Shown here: positions 12,921 through 26,812 of the stretch, in pieces
How the letters are laid out: the number at the start of each line of letters is the position of its first letter
How positions within the stretch are numbered: position 1 is the first letter of the stretch
Assembly: GCA_028554755.1 (NCBI GenBank)
Contig: JAPTOF010000001.1
Location: 3,112,001 to 3,176,000, forward strand
Length of the DNA: 64,000 bases
Direction: 5' to 3'
From: Cordia subcordata
Lineage: Eukaryota; Streptophyta; Magnoliopsida; Boraginales; Cordiaceae
Translations under genes and position numbers: made by a program
Notes under the pieces: generated by a model
Seen by the model: the letters and a program-made list of their open reading frames with translations, nothing else
Told to the model about the DNA's origin: nothing
The model's database searches: none

Positions 12921-13722
12921 AACTTTATGAACAACATTTTTCACACTGCATAATATAATTGTGATTTGTGAAAATGTTTTCGTACCATAAATGACAAGCT
13001 TTATGGATATTTGCAAGAGCTTATGTTTCAGGATTGGCTCTACTGCTGGCTGATCTCCTATTAAATGTAGACTCAATACCAAGGATCTGTTGGTTTGCTT
13101 GGGGATAAGGAACTACATCGCCCAATATTAGTTTGCTGTTGTTCCAGAGCCATCCATTCACAGGCACTTGAAATACGAATAATAAAGCCTGATTTAAGTC
13201 TTATCTACGTCGCACACGAGCTACCATTATTCTGAAAGTAAAAAAAGAAAAAACATATATAACAAGGTGATAAATATATTCCTCGGGCAGGTGGAGAAAG
13301 CCAAAATTGTTGAGAGTGTAGATACTCCAACATGAGACTATTAGCTTGTATGGAAAATCAATCATTAAGCAAACAAAATTATAACACCAAAACAGTCATC
13401 AACAAATTTGAACCAGAATATAGGTACACGAGTGTCAATGCAACATGTTTCAAATTGTGTACACAAAAGATGTCGCACAAGTCAAAAGAAGAATAAGAAA
13501 GAACAAACATACAACATTCTTGGGGTAAAATGAACTACCAAGAACTCTACCCCTGAATTCCTCTTCATGATTAAGCATTGCCGAATTGAGCTATGAATTC
13601 CAATAGTGCCGTTTGCCCATGTCATAATATTACACAGGCACAGAGTACCTGGTATTGTGGCTTAAATCCCTTCAATCAACGGTTCTTCTAGTTGTGGATT
13701 AAACCTTCAAACAATAGTTCTT
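12921..13722. other. Convergent 3' region
   Basis: This lies between the 3' ends of a plus-strand and a minus-strand gene. It holds the possible alternative last exon (13032-13053), probable 3' UTRs of both genes and an AATAAAG string near 13183 that could be a plus-strand polyadenylation signal. No other gene is seen. Confidence 0.55.
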
Positions 13723-15555
13723 CTAGTGATTCCTTTCCTCATCGGTCTCTTCATCTCCATTCAACTTTTCAATATCTCGTGAGCGCAATCCACGTATGTC
13801 ATTTCTGGATTGTTCTCTTGAAGAAGGCAGATTCTTGTGATCATTTGCTATCTCCTTCATGCCAAAAGTTAAGAATTTAGATGTTAACATAAAGGGGTAC
13901 ACATCATATCTATGCCATTTTCTTAAATTCAGATGGTGATTACCTTCTTAGAGATACTATTATCTATGTTTCTGGCAATCGAAGATAGATGCTTTCCAGC
14001 CTCATCAAATATGGCTAAACCTTGAATGTCTCCATTCTTAATACTTGCTTCTAGCTGCAAATGAAACGACATGGTCAACCATAATAGTAAATTAATTATA
14101 CCATATGACCCAAAAAAATCCATATTCTCCACCTGAATATGGGCAATGCACAAGAGAATGCTAGCAATTGGCAGCCAGCTCTCCTCAGGTGACAGTGACA
14201 AATTTGACCTGCCATTATACAAGACAAAGTGGATAAGACGGGCAAGAGTAAATCTTGTCTAACTAATTAAACGTAGGAAATCCTCTATCAGGGTGACACA
14301 TCAATTTGATAGAGAAGCAACAATGTTTTAACAAAAAAGCGAATTGATGAAATTGCATCCACAGACCAGGGAAAAGACAATATTCTGCTCGTGTCCACAG
14401 ACCAAGCGAAGAGCAACGACAAGAGCACAATTCATGTAATTGCATGTCATGAAGCAAGGAAGAAACAAACTATTATCATGAAAGAGGTAAAACATGATGG
14501 TTGTATCATATCCACAAACTAGGAGCATAGCAGTCACAAAGGGCACATTCTAGTAACATCTGATAGAGAAAACAAGCTTATATAAATCCAGAAGCACATC
14601 TTGAAGCAAAAAGAATTAATAAAAGAATTAATGGGATTAAAGAAAGTTCGGTTCATCAACAAGAATGTTAGCATAATGCCAGGGAAGCATAACAATCTTC
14701 AAACTTTAAGCCAATTACCAGATAAGTACATATCTATAACACTTACAGTAACTTCATTAGAGATTTACAAGAAATAGCCGTAGCTGTAATTGCATCGTTA
14801 TCAATCACAAAACACCCTTTGCTGACATATAATTATAATAAACTTATTTTAAAGATTAGAAATTTAACCTCAAATAAGGAGCCAAATACACGATTGCATA
14901 CACAACATAACGCCGCTTTCCTGTATCCATCCACGCAAAAACCCAGCTCTAAAATTTTCATTTTCAAAAAAAAAAAAAAAAGAAAGAAAGAAAGAAAGAA
15001 AAATAAGAATCCATTTGATCACAAAATATAATCAATTAAAAATATTAAAGAGAAACTTAAACATATATCTACACGTTTATGTGTATATACCCATAGACAC
15101 AGGCAGACATATATACCAGCCAGTTGAAGTAAGGGATGACGCTGATGATAGCCATGACAGCATAACGAGCATCAGCTGAGTCGATCACCGACGACTGAGC
15201 TTCCTCTTCCTCCTCCGGTGAAGGCCTCACCGGAAAAACCAGCGAGTTTAAAATGCAGGCGCCGATTGCGATACCGATCGGCGCGTCTGCCGAAAATTCA
15301 GCTCTGCACGTTCCATTTTTCAACCTTCTCTACAATCCAATTAAAAAAAAAAAAAAGCAGCATCTAAATTAAACATGTAAAAAAAATCGAATTAACGCAA
15401 ATTTTCTTATTATCTTTCTTTTGTACTAATTTTTTAACCTGGTTGAGATATTGACGGCACTGATGATTAGTTAGAGGCTTGAGAGACGGGAGGAGAGAAG
15501 GTCTAAGAGGAAGAGAAGCGGCGGCGGAGGGTGGCGAGAAGCAGAGATGAATCAT
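13723..15555 (-). CDS. Conserved-looking plastid membrane protein, function unknown
   Basis: Six exons, 15555-15439, 15329-15117, 14948-14869, 14208-14133, 14054-13944 and 13854-13723, join in frame to 242 aa. The N-terminus is rich in Ser, Pro and Leu with few acidic residues, which suggests a plastid transit peptide of about 35-45 residues. Hydrophobic segments at about 50-70, 95-110, 120-137 and 145-160 suggest four membrane passes; the third comes from the small exon coding SWVFAWMDTGKRRYVVYAIV. The tail from residue 200 is hydrophilic and charged (SRDIEKLNGDEETDEERNH). The 80-base exon 3 was found by reading the reverse strand for an exon that bridges the phases. The family looked familiar but I cannot name it. 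Confidence 0.85.
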
Positions 15556-17131
15556 TTGCCAATTTGCTGCTAAAGGTTGTTCATTAAGAGGTAGGGTTAG
15601 TGATAATCAATGATTTTATCTGGTTTTATTTATTTATTTATTGGGAGTATGGTACTTGTTAAAACGATTCTCGAGTTTTGCACGTTTTGGGACCTGTGCC
15701 GTGAAGCCACCCTGTTATCCCGGTGGGCTGGTGTTTTTCTAAAGGAAAAAGAAATACGTGAAATAGTAAAATTTGTAAATTACTTTTCACTCTTGTCCTT
15801 GTTTTTTTGAAACTCTTTTAATTGAAAAAAGAAAAAGGAAGAGACTAAAAAATCCTTTGTCAATTCCACCTTTACGTCCGATCCAAACATAGCATTAGAC
15901 AATTAAGATGATTGTTGAATTATATTTTAAGACTATGTCATTAACCTGATTCTTTTAAATCAAAATAATTTTTTTTTTTTTTTTAAAAGAAGGTCAAGAT
16001 GGGTTATACTAAAATAAGTAACGCCTCTTTTATCATACGCCAAAAACTCTAAAAGTAGACACCAAGTTTCATTGAAGACTAATAGACTAATTGGCTGACT
16101 AATATTGTAATTAACTAGTCAAGCACAAGTCTACAAATGGGGGTATCAGTCCAAAAGTTACCAGAAGTATATATCTTCTTGTAACGTATGACTCAACGTT
16201 AGACCGAATATTAACTCAAAGCCCGAAAGTAAATTGGCATGATTGTTTCTTTTGACACGCTATTGCCCATTCTATTAGATTTGGTCACATAAATAGGTTT
16301 AGAGTAAGATGGTTAGGTTTCCACTTGAACCTTCCTTGGACAAAAAACAATCTGCTTTCAAGTCGTAGACGCAGAAATGATAAAAATCTTTCGGAAAATA
16401 GCACCTGAGGCCAGAGAAGTGTAAACAAAGCTTGTTGCCAAATACAAACAATTAGAGATGATTCGGGTTGTGCCACTGCTAGTTCCTTGTCCAGTTATGT
16501 GTAAATTTTGTCACACTTAAGAATATAGCTGCTGACAGGAACAGCAAACCATTCGTGCATTACAGAGCGAGAGTCTAGAATAATTCAACAAAACTATCTC
16601 ATCAATAATACAAGCTCACAGCGCCATAAAAATATCTATTACAATAATACAGTTTCTAGTTGTTTCAAGCGTAAATATAGCATCACATATAAGTGAATAC
16701 CCTCTCAATTTTCCTAATCCTCACCTTGACTAGTTTCATGAAATATATCTTTCTAATCGATCTAGGGGAACCACATGAATCTGCATCGGCCGTAGCTCTT
16801 TCTGCTACTGACCAAATAAATGAAACAAATGGTATCTAGATAAGCTAACTATACTGCTTATTTCTCGTTCAAGAAAAGCTGGAATCTGATGCAGAAAACT
16901 TATTCGGTAATTCACAATGCATTGATTCCACACTTGTATGAATATGCTAGGCTCTGCTTCTTTATACGCCAACATGCCGCGAGCGAGGACTGGGAGAGAA
17001 AGATGTCAAAATGAGTTCACAGGCTTGTCTCAAAACCAATTTAGAGAGGATAAAGTTCAACTTCTTGAAATGCTACTCACCGGAATATACATGGTATTTT
17101 AACTTTACATTGAAGGAGAATGTTCTACTCC
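15556..17131. other. Intergenic spacer between two minus-strand genes
   Basis: It holds the promoter side of the gene starting at 15555 and the 3' flank of the kinase ending at 17132. It is AT-rich with poly-A/T tracts. The segment about 16500-17131 is probably kinase 3' UTR or downstream sequence. No additional coding gene is supported. Confidence 0.55.
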
Positions 17132-20100
17132 TCACGAATCTTCTGCTCTTCTGTCCCCATCCTCTTCCTGAACAGGTACCAAATTTAGCCGCTGTTGCAA
17201 CTGCCAGCAAAAGCAAATTATGATTAGAATCCGTGAAAACACTTACTTCATTTTCGCCACTGTTGGCATGGTGCAAGAATTTGGGATGGAGGAAAACATG
17301 CTTAAAGGCATAAACCAGCAGTTCATATTACTAATATATTTTCATTAATGGTAAATTGAAACTGGTTATGGACCCATGGTACCATAAGCAAGCATGTCAT
17401 TCAACTAAACCACAATATGTAAAAGAGGTAATTAAATCAAAGCAAAAATTAAGGATAACCAATAAGCAACTCACTTGCATATATTTTAACCTTTCAGCAT
17501 TCAATTCATCAGTCAGGGTACTCATCCTGCACATAGCATAGCATAGAGAGAGAGGTATGAATTTTTTTATGCAAAACGTAAGTAATTGATGATTTGATGG
17601 TTAATAGTAAGCAATTCACAGCATGATAGAAGCCCATTGCTCTGAGACAAACCTGGCTTGAAGCTCAGCGATCCTAATCAGCAGCACACGTTCCCTCTCA
17701 GAAGCTGCTGATTCAACCTGCAAAATGAATAATCCCAGGGAAACTTTAAACTCTTTGTTCCTTTTGATATCATGCAGAAATGACAATCTTAGGCAACATG
17801 TCCCACTAATGTAAAATTAAGTAATATTTCAGGAATTTCGACCTAAAATGACTGTGTTGTTGTTTTTGTGTTTTGGTGGGGGGGAAGATTTTGTTAAGAA
17901 TAATACGCAACATTGAACATTTAACAGGTATATAAGCAAAAACACAACTTGATTCATTTCCAGTTTGTAAGATATGATTTTACTCTTGAGCAAGATAAAT
18001 TCCGTTAAAACCCAAGACCAATACGAGGGTTACATTCCACATGTTTGATGACAGTGATTTGGATTGATAACTAGGATAAGTCACCAATTATTTGATACAA
18101 GAGTAGGCTCAAACCCTAAAGAGTTTTGAGAAATGGCATTGGTACAAGCCCCAAACTGAAGCATGAATGTCAAAATCTACTTACACTTCCATTACTCTCT
18201 GAACTGCGAGGTATAGGAGGCAATTTTCCATTCTGTGAAGCTGGTAAGAAAACAAAATTAAAATTAATCAACCCAAAACCTCTTCTAATAAATATAGATC
18301 ACAATTTAGAGTACAATCCAAGACTTCTAGCACTCACCATCCACCACCTCAGCTGGTTGCAAGCTACTCAACAAATTTATGATAAGGTCCTAGCGTCATA
18401 GTATTAATAGCAGTAAGAACAGTAAAGCAAAGTTAAGTTCCACTGGCAAGACTAAATATTAAGAAGAATATAATAGAAAGTGGCTCCGGCTTATGCATGC
18501 CATCAGATCAACATTTAACCAAGAGAGAAATTAATGAGAGGTCTTACCTGTTGAATTGACGTCTGCTGAAAAAGGTTTTGAAGGTGAGGCATTAGTATTG
18601 AAGCAGGAATATTGTCACCAATTTCCTTGGTTGACTGACCACTAGGCTGAAAAATTACAGATCATAAGGTGTTATTTAAGTCAATGATACTCTCATGATG
18701 CAGTTGTTGCTGGAGGAGAACTGATGGAAATGTGGGAGAGAGGAGCAGAGCAGAACTGAAGCTTAAACTTATTGCAAAAAAGATATATACAGACCATTAT
18801 TTTTGAGTCATATATCCACTCTCCAACACTAGCTGATTTCCTTAGTGGTGATCCCTGATAATGATGCAAGTTAAAAGGCAGAATGCAAATGCAATCCACT
18901 TATTTAGGACTAAAGGTAACAGTGTTACTGCTTACCTGAGAAGATCGTCGAGGAACTGTACATAATGGAATATCCTAGGATACATATTTAAGTTAGCAAT
19001 AATCAACTAAAAGGAAAATCATTGTGACAGTGAAATGGTACCTTTACAAGATCTACATTTTCTGATGTTACCGAGAATCGTCCTTTTATTTGTACCAGAT
19101 TGGTCTTTGACTTGTCCTCCAGAGAATCTCTAAAGGCTAGGATAAAACAAAAACTATGTAAACAATTGGTTCTCAAGACTGATTTTCCTCATGAAGTACA
19201 TTTTATTGGTAACAGACAATGGTCAACTGCATAGCTGTGATGATAGAAGTTGTGAGACTCAGTACAAATTACCTCCTGACGACTTGATTGGAGCTGATAA
19301 ACTGTTTGCTGAAGCTCGGTTTGGAAGCATTAAAGGACCACTAAAGCTGGGTGCTCTTCGTACGTGCTGAATCTTCTCAGATGGGAGTTGATTTTCAAGC
19401 TCACCTCTGTTTAGAGAAAAATACAATGCATAAAAGGGGTTTTTTTCAGCAGATCATGTCAAGAAGAACACATGTTTTTCTAGTTTAGGCCTCAGCTACT
19501 GCACTTCCAAGATAATTAGGTGCTAAAATCTCACCAGCTTCAGCAACAATTCTACACCACTTGGCATTTCCAATTTCTTAACTGATGCTTCAGAATAGAG
19601 AGAACCACAATTTCAAAGAAAATTGCTGCTGTTGAGTATCTTTTCCCTACAACTTAGAAGCATTTGATCTCACTTTCAAATAAAAATTAACTTGTAAAAC
19701 TTTATACTCTTTAAGGCCAAATTGAATGTGACTGGTCATGGAATTGCTAAAGAAAAGTTGAAAATATAATGTCTTTTTCAGGAAGAGTGCAGTACACAAT
19801 AGGCAGCTTATTATTTTCAGAATATCTTAACATGAGATAATGTGGTTCCAGAAGCAAATTCCCGAAAACAATAGTGCAGGACAAAGATAAACTTGCTTTA
19901 AAGAAAGCAGCATTCTTTTGAAACAGCCAAAAGTTGTATGCACGCAATGTGGGAGAAAGGAAGCAGCATCAGTAACGGTCGGGTGAATTGATGAATTAAA
20001 TCGACCTTTCTAAATTGCGTGATCTTTCTGACGCTGAATGACTTAGCACTGCTCCAGGCATGAGCGGTCCACTCTGAGTTTGACGAGGTTTCCCCACTAA

Positions 20101-23100
20101 AGTTTTAGTCTTAGCCTGTTGTACAGTGTCCTTTTTGGAGGTCAGCGGCAGCAGCTCAGTTTTTGATCCATTCTTCTTTAGTCCAATTTTCCCTTGACCA
20201 TCAGATTCCAGTACATCACTCTCTATAACTTTCCCCTTTTTTATTTCACAGCCACTCATCCGCTCACTGACATCCACAAAAACAATAGGCTACATGAAAG
20301 AGAATTAACTGTCAAAGGGAAAGATTCAACTACAATTTTAACTAAAGATGTGAAAACAAAATTCTAAGCCTTTTAAACATCAGCTAGGAGAAAGCAAAAA
20401 TAATTTCTTTTATAAACTTTAATCAACAGAAAGATGTTTAGTCAACTTGACAAGAGAGGTGACATTGAGCATGGCTTCAGGTGCTACTTGCTATGAAGTT
20501 TGTATAAAATGTGTATTGGAGAAGCAAATAATCTACCTACCTACACATAACACCATTGGTGAGAACTGATTCCCCCCCAGCAGGCCTGGAAGAAGATGCA
20601 TCCTGCCAATAGAAAAGGGTCATTTATGCTCTAATTTCATTGAATAGGATATTTAGAGTAAATAAAGCAAGTAAAATCATATAAAAGAGGGAAAAATAGA
20701 ACTGGGGCGTAAATATAAGGACACTAAGTTACAAACAAATGGTTCTAAAAGCAAATGAGAACCACCTTATTGTCCACATATGATTTCATACTTTCATCAT
20801 CTTCTTCATCCTCATCTTGGATCTGTCATCATTTGGGAGACTAGTTCATATCTACCAGAAACAAACTTCTAGAAGCAATTCTCTGGAGGAGAACAACACT
20901 TATGAGAACCAGTATGATACTCGACCAAATACATACCAGTGAAGCTTGGAACTTCAAATCCTCAATATCAAAGTTCCAAGCACTTACTCCCCGCTGGTAC
21001 TCACTCTGAGAATAAAAGACAAGACAAAAATGCCCAGCATGAATAAAAGGTACAAAATATATAACCAACTTTAATTCTTGCATACAACGGGAGAACTGCT
21101 CCCACTTGTACAGATTTACTTTAATTTAGAAAAAGTGCACTACAATAGAGATGTGGGTGAGACATATCCACAATTGGGATCACTTATCCCAGTGAATATA
21201 AGAATTTCCCCATACCAAAACAGATGTACAGACAGACACAGAGAGAGAGAGAGAGTCTGGTGAGAGATGGAGCATCATTTTCAAGTGTCATCGTCTTGTT
21301 AAATATGCATCTTTCTCTGTTCTGTTAACTTTTTATTCAATTGAGAAACCAAAATGGTTCACGATGCCAAAAACATCAACATTGCAAGACAATCAGATGA
21401 AAAACACGCTTCACGGACAACATAATTATATATCAAGTTGTAGCATATACTTGATTCCTCAAGTGAAACTGAAGACCACCTTTTGTGCTCCAATTCAGAA
21501 TAACATTTAATCTACACCATGCAAGTATAACTTTTGGAAAGAATTAGCGTTCGAAGAAATGTTAGACATTTCTGTAATCACAAGATCTGACTTGGGAATA
21601 CAATTCAGTTTTCATTTAAATGATTATTGACTACTATGAAGAGCAAAATCATCCAATCTTTTCTCCCAAAGTTAGGACTGCATATGATACAATATCCAGG
21701 ACATAATCTATGAATTTTCAGTATAATTCGACTAATCACAGAAAGTAGAAAAGACCATAAGGATTTTTTCCCAGGTAACGCTCTAACCTGCGATATTGCT
21801 TCCTGTTCTGAAGAAGGCATTTTCTTCAAAGCTAGTTGTGCAGCATCTTTAAGCTACATTAGATTCACAAGCATTAAAATAAAATCCACAACAAAATAAA
21901 GAGGCTTAGATGTTGCATAGCATGACTACAATGAGATACCTGTAGGGCTTTCACACGGTTCCACAGAGGTGGCAAGTCAGCAAAAAGTTTCTTCACAGAA
22001 AGCTCTGGAGGCTTGGCATTCTTGAAAAAAGAATGCTTCAACAACTTCTCTGCAGTTGGCCTCTTTGTTTGATCTTTCACCAAGCACATTGCAACCATCT
22101 CTTTGAAAGACTGTTTACAACAGAATCCTTGAGTCATCTAAAAAGAAACTCATAACTAAGCAGCAAGGACAATGAGAGTTGAATAGTGTTTCAAATGATG
22201 ATTGTAAATTTCATCAACCAAAGATCACAAACCTTGGAGAACTTTTTATCACGATCATAATCAAGTCCAGGAGGAGCATTCTGTATGGTCATCAGAAGGA
22301 CCTTTGGCAGGAAAACAGAAGGTAAAAGTCATAAGGATTTAGCATAAAGGTATTAATCAGCACAAGCGAATGAATTTTCGCATGCAAGATAATGTACCTT
22401 CATTGGAGGGTATTTTGAAAACGGTGCATGCCCATGAGCCAGCTCCAGTGCCGTAATTCCAAATGACCAAATGTCGGCCCTATGAACGGATGACAGATTA
22501 CAGAACTTAACCACTAAGAAGATACGACCTTTATACTTCCCATGTAATCTTCCTCAGCTCTATTGTGCAACCATTCCAACAAAATCATCATAATGATCGT
22601 AAATGAAAAACTAAACTTCAATTTTTCAGTTGGATTTTCTCTAGTAATGACAAATTCATTAGCAAGGATTTTTTACAAATTCTCCCAGAGAAACTACACT
22701 AATATCTCCAGGCCTAAATCACTTCTGAATAAACCTATAGATTTTCATGCACATGCGGAGACTTTTATGCTCATTCAATAATTAAAGCACAAAGGATATC
22801 TGCTACAAAAACTGTACAGCAGTAGGCTGAAACGAGGAAAAACTCACTTAAAGTCATAACCAGTTCCAGGCTGCAACACTTCTGGTGCCATCCTAAGAGC
22901 ATTATTGAGTGAATCACAACATGAGCTAAATATTCTCATAGTAAATGTCATCCGGAAAATGACAGATTGGAAGAATAAAAGGTTACTTGCTGTCTCTTAC
23001 CAGCATGGAGTTCCCACAAAGGTATTTCTTGACCGCTGTCTGTCGCCTCTATCAAACATGCAAGCTGAAACACCAAAGTCAGCAAGCTTTACCTCCCCAT

Positions 23101-26100
23101 TACTATCAAGTAATATGTTGCCAGCCTGCATCAGAAAATGTCAAACAAACTAAACCAGAATTATCTAGGCTGAATGCCTGCATGAGCCGTCGAAAAAGAT
23201 ATGCATTGCAAAAGGTGAAATTCCCACATCTAACTAACCTTCACATCACGATGGATGTGGCCATGTCTATGCAGATACTCCAAGGCTTTAAGAGTTTCTT
23301 TTAGGATAGATCCGATAGCTGACTCTTCAAAGCCATCTGGATATGCTATCTTCATGAGATGTAGACAAGAACCCTCTGCCATGAATGGCATGACTACCCA
23401 GAGGTTGCGGTCAACAGCAAATGAACAATTTGCCTTTATTACATTAGGATGATCTATCAAGCTCATTGTTTGAGCTTCCCTGCGAATGTCATCCTGTGGA
23501 AGAGTATAATTCCTCGTATGCAAAGTTTAATAAGACCTTAATTATAAAATTATTTAATCAGACCATGCTTGCTCTTTATACTACTCCGCCAATGAGTTTA
23601 GACCTTTAACAACAAAAAGACACTGTTTGAAAGAAAATTTGTTTTGCCATCTAATAAATTTAGCGCCAATGTTACAATAATAATGATGTACTAAGGTATT
23701 ATCAGTTCCTATGCAATAAACGGAAGTAATGAACAACGTGTGAACCATCAATGGTGATCTAGAAATAATGCCATGTCTGTAGCAGATTAAATAAGTATCT
23801 GAGTACAATAAGAACGGGAGACAAGGACTAAGAATCGGATAACAAAAACGAGTTACTCAAAATACAGAATCTTTGTTTTGTTATCAACAATAAACTGAAG
23901 AGCAAAAGGGACAAACAGAGAGCACGAGACTATAGTCATTGAACAAACATCCTACCCATCAAGCAGACATGGTATCAATTATTTAGATCACCTTAGCGGA
24001 CTATGGAAGTAACCACTAGTAAAACAACTAAACATAGCCATGCTCTTCGATAACTAGTTAGCTTCCAAGAGGACCTAGATAGATTGTGGAGGTGTTCTTA
24101 CTAATAGGACAGGAAGTTGTTAATAACAAAGCTAGGCAATCTATTAGCTCTGGATAAACACAGTTGCCATAATTTTGCATGTATTCCTCCTCCCGCTTCC
24201 TCAATGTGTATCTTTATCATACTAGCCAGAATCAATTTGTTGTTTTTTGACATGAAAACAATTAGAAAGGTGCAGAGATTGCATATGATTATTAGATAAT
24301 ATACTAGAATTAGTAACTTTTTATTGTTGGCCAATTGGAACCAAATAGAAGTTGTCTATGTGTTTTGGTGACTGATTCCCCTAGTTAGCTCTTGCTGATG
24401 GAGCCTAGCCTAACACTCATGTTGACTTCCAATGGAAGGAATTTTGAAGTCTTGTGGCCCAACTGAGTTGCCTTCTCAGCTTGGGAGGTAGCTTGAGAGA
24501 GAATCTTCACAATGGACACTTTCCAAAAAAGAGGGAAAGTTATTGTTAATAGATGTTTCTTATGCAAACATAAAATGGAAACCTTGAAACATCTAAGCTC
24601 TTTGGTAGATGGCCTTTAATATAATAGGAGCCAATGGGTTGCTTCAAGTCCTTTTGTGAGGAGATAACAACTTGAAGTTGGATCAAGACATCCAAACATA
24701 AGAAGAAATTCATTCACACAATCCAGCATGCTATCATTTGAAATCTATGGATAGAAAGGAAGAGCTTTTGAAGGGAAGGAATCATCTCTTCTCTTTTTCA
24801 AATCCCATTTATCATATGACATTTGTCTTTGGATGAGATATTCTTGTATAGTTCATATAGATGGTATACAAGAATTTATTGATAGTTTGAATTGCTAATG
24901 AATATAATTTTGAGTTTGCTCCTTGTGTCCCTTGTTGCATATTAATAAAAAACTTTACTTCCCAATAAAATATATATATATAAAAAAAGGAGCTAATTAT
25001 GGATCGTACTTTAACAAATGGAGGGAGTACATAAGCACAATTTCTTCAGAAGATTGAAGCAATTCTGCTATGTTTCATCCAACATTAAACTAATTTACAC
25101 TCCAATACATATGAGCCATGACTCTTTCCAGTGACAATACAGGTACCATCCTCATGAAGAGCAGAAATCTTACTAGCTTGCCGAATTGTATGCACAGTAA
25201 TATGAACCTCAAAATTATGTGAAAGCCACAGGTAGTTCTTCAAGAAAAGCCTGTCATAATATCTCTTGATAGAATTTTCAAGAACATGTCTCCCACTGAG
25301 GCCCCAGGAAATAGTGATCATTGTAGTTCATCCAAGTATAGCTTAGGGTTGTAAAATGACATCTAACTTGTATATAATAAGCCAGACTTGTCTAATATTG
25401 AACTCAACATATAAACTTCCATTTTGCAGGCACAAAATATTTTACACTTCAAAAGGATCTCGTATATTTCTGTGTTTGTTTGATCCTTTGGAAATATTTT
25501 TCTTTCAAACCAACTAAGTTCAAATTTATATATGAGACTGCAGAAAATGGAAATCTCTGAATAAATGCACTAAAACTCAGGTATTTATCATGGACGTAAT
25601 TTAGTTCCCCGACCACCTAAACTGTAGACAAATGTTTCCAGAAAACATTTTACCCTCAACCAAATGAAATCTACCGCTGGTGTGCTTGTCTATATGGGCT
25701 GGATTTTGCAATCAGAATTCAGGAAATGGTTCAATTTCAAAATTATTACCTTACAATCTCATCTATATCAACCTATTTTTTCCAGCAAACAAAAACCACC
25801 TACGAAGTTTAAAACTCAATAAGCCTAAAGCTTCCTACCTGCAAGTACATGCTGAAGAAGTCAAACACCCAAAAGCTTGTCAGCTTAAATCTCAACAGCC
25901 AGGCAGTTCCTTGTCTTAACAATAAATAGGTAACTCAATTAAGAAATTTCATTTGTAATCTAATTACAGATACCAAATTGCAATCATGTAAACTACGAGG
26001 TGTATGTCTTAAAGTTGAAACTCATGCACGCTATGGATTCAATGCCACTCAGACTCTAACAAACATTCAAACTCATCCCCATCCACATAAAAATCTGGCT

Positions 26101-26751
26101 TTAACTAATTTACACTCTCTAGAAGCTCTTAGTACAAAGTTAATCAAAGCTTTGAACTTACTTCAAATAATTTCATGCCAAAGTTCATCCAATTTCATAT
26201 CTGTCCACATAAAAGCCTTCATTTGACTAATTACGCTCTTTTGAAGCTGCCTTCATTTGACTAATTACGCTCTTTTGAAGCTCTTACAACTAAGCCAATC
26301 AAAACTTTGAGCTTACCATCTTCAAATTTACTTTCTTTCGACCTCCTATTCAAGAAAAATTCAAACTTTTACCACTTGAAAAATAAAAACTTCTACTCAA
26401 ACTACAATCTCAAGAACATCAAATCTACATAGCAAAGTCAAACAAATCAAATCGCAAGAAGTAACCTCTACTGTGTCAGCTCCTCCACAAACCAATACAT
26501 CAAACACCTATCACCTAGACATACATGTTCATGTACGCATGTATAGCTAGCAAAAAAGAGCGGAAATAAAGAGGACGGACCAGATTGCTGTTGCAGCGAT
26601 CGAGATCCAAGCACTTAACGGCCACGATTTCATTCCTCGGAAGATAGATCGCTCTGTAAACGACGGCGCTGGCGCCGTAGCCTACTTCTTCTTGAAGCTT
26701 GTAATCCTTTGGATTCGCCGAGTAGCTTCTTCCTCCACCGCCACCGGCCAT
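17132..26751 (-). CDS. STE20/SPS1-OSR1-like serine/threonine protein kinase
   Basis: Twenty-two exons join in frame to 717 aa. Exon ends: 26751-26581, 23493-23239, 23125-23001, 22892-22848, 22479-22398, 22301-22233, 22110-21940, 21853-21788, 21005-20937, 20822-20766, 20602-20541, 20266-20006, 19406-19273, 19136-19042, 18974-18936, 18854-18795, 18646-18548, 18389-18338, 18240-18185, 17717-17653, 17526-17475, 17200-17132. The kinase domain spans about 18-275: [11 protein letters not shown] loop, AVKCLDLDR (ATP lysine), HIHRDVKAGNILL catalytic loop, [22 protein letters not shown] activation segment. All catalytic residues are present. The C-terminal 440 residues are Ser/basic-rich with [14 protein letters not shown] and [10 protein letters not shown] motifs, ending in a coiled coil ([15 protein letters not shown]). 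It belongs to the OSR1/Fray group that includes Arabidopsis BLUS1, but is longer than BLUS1 and closer to AT4G10730/AT4G24100-type kinases. The substrate is unknown. The donor of exon 1 is the weak G|GTCCGT. Confidence 0.93.
24380..24985 (+). mobile_element. LINE (non-LTR retrotransposon) 3' relic in kinase intron 1
   Basis: Read on the plus strand with stops ignored, the sequence gives VAFSAWEVA, then [20 protein letters not shown], then [10 protein letters not shown]. This is the pattern of the zinc-binding reverse-transcriptase-associated domain (zf-RVT) at the end of plant LINE ORF2. Further on come KGRAFEGKE and [14 protein letters not shown], like the C-terminal region of such ORFs. Several stop codons and shifts mark it as dead. 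It ends near 24985 in AATAAAATATA followed by A-rich sequence, like a LINE tail. It lies antisense to the kinase gene. Confidence 0.7.
26097..26335. repeat. Local tandem duplications in kinase intron 1
   Basis: A 34-bp unit (gccttcatttgactaattac...) is repeated exactly at 26215-26248 and 26249-26282. A larger, diverged copy pair of about 80 bp surrounds it: 26097-26173 and 26255-26335 share gctctta, caatcaaa and cttcaaat blocks in the same order. The exact inner copy must be recent relative to the diverged outer one. Confidence 0.75.
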
Positions 26752-26812
26752 CCTCTCAGAACACCCCAACCGCTTATCGCACGACCACTGCTAAATGCTC
26801 TATATATAAATC

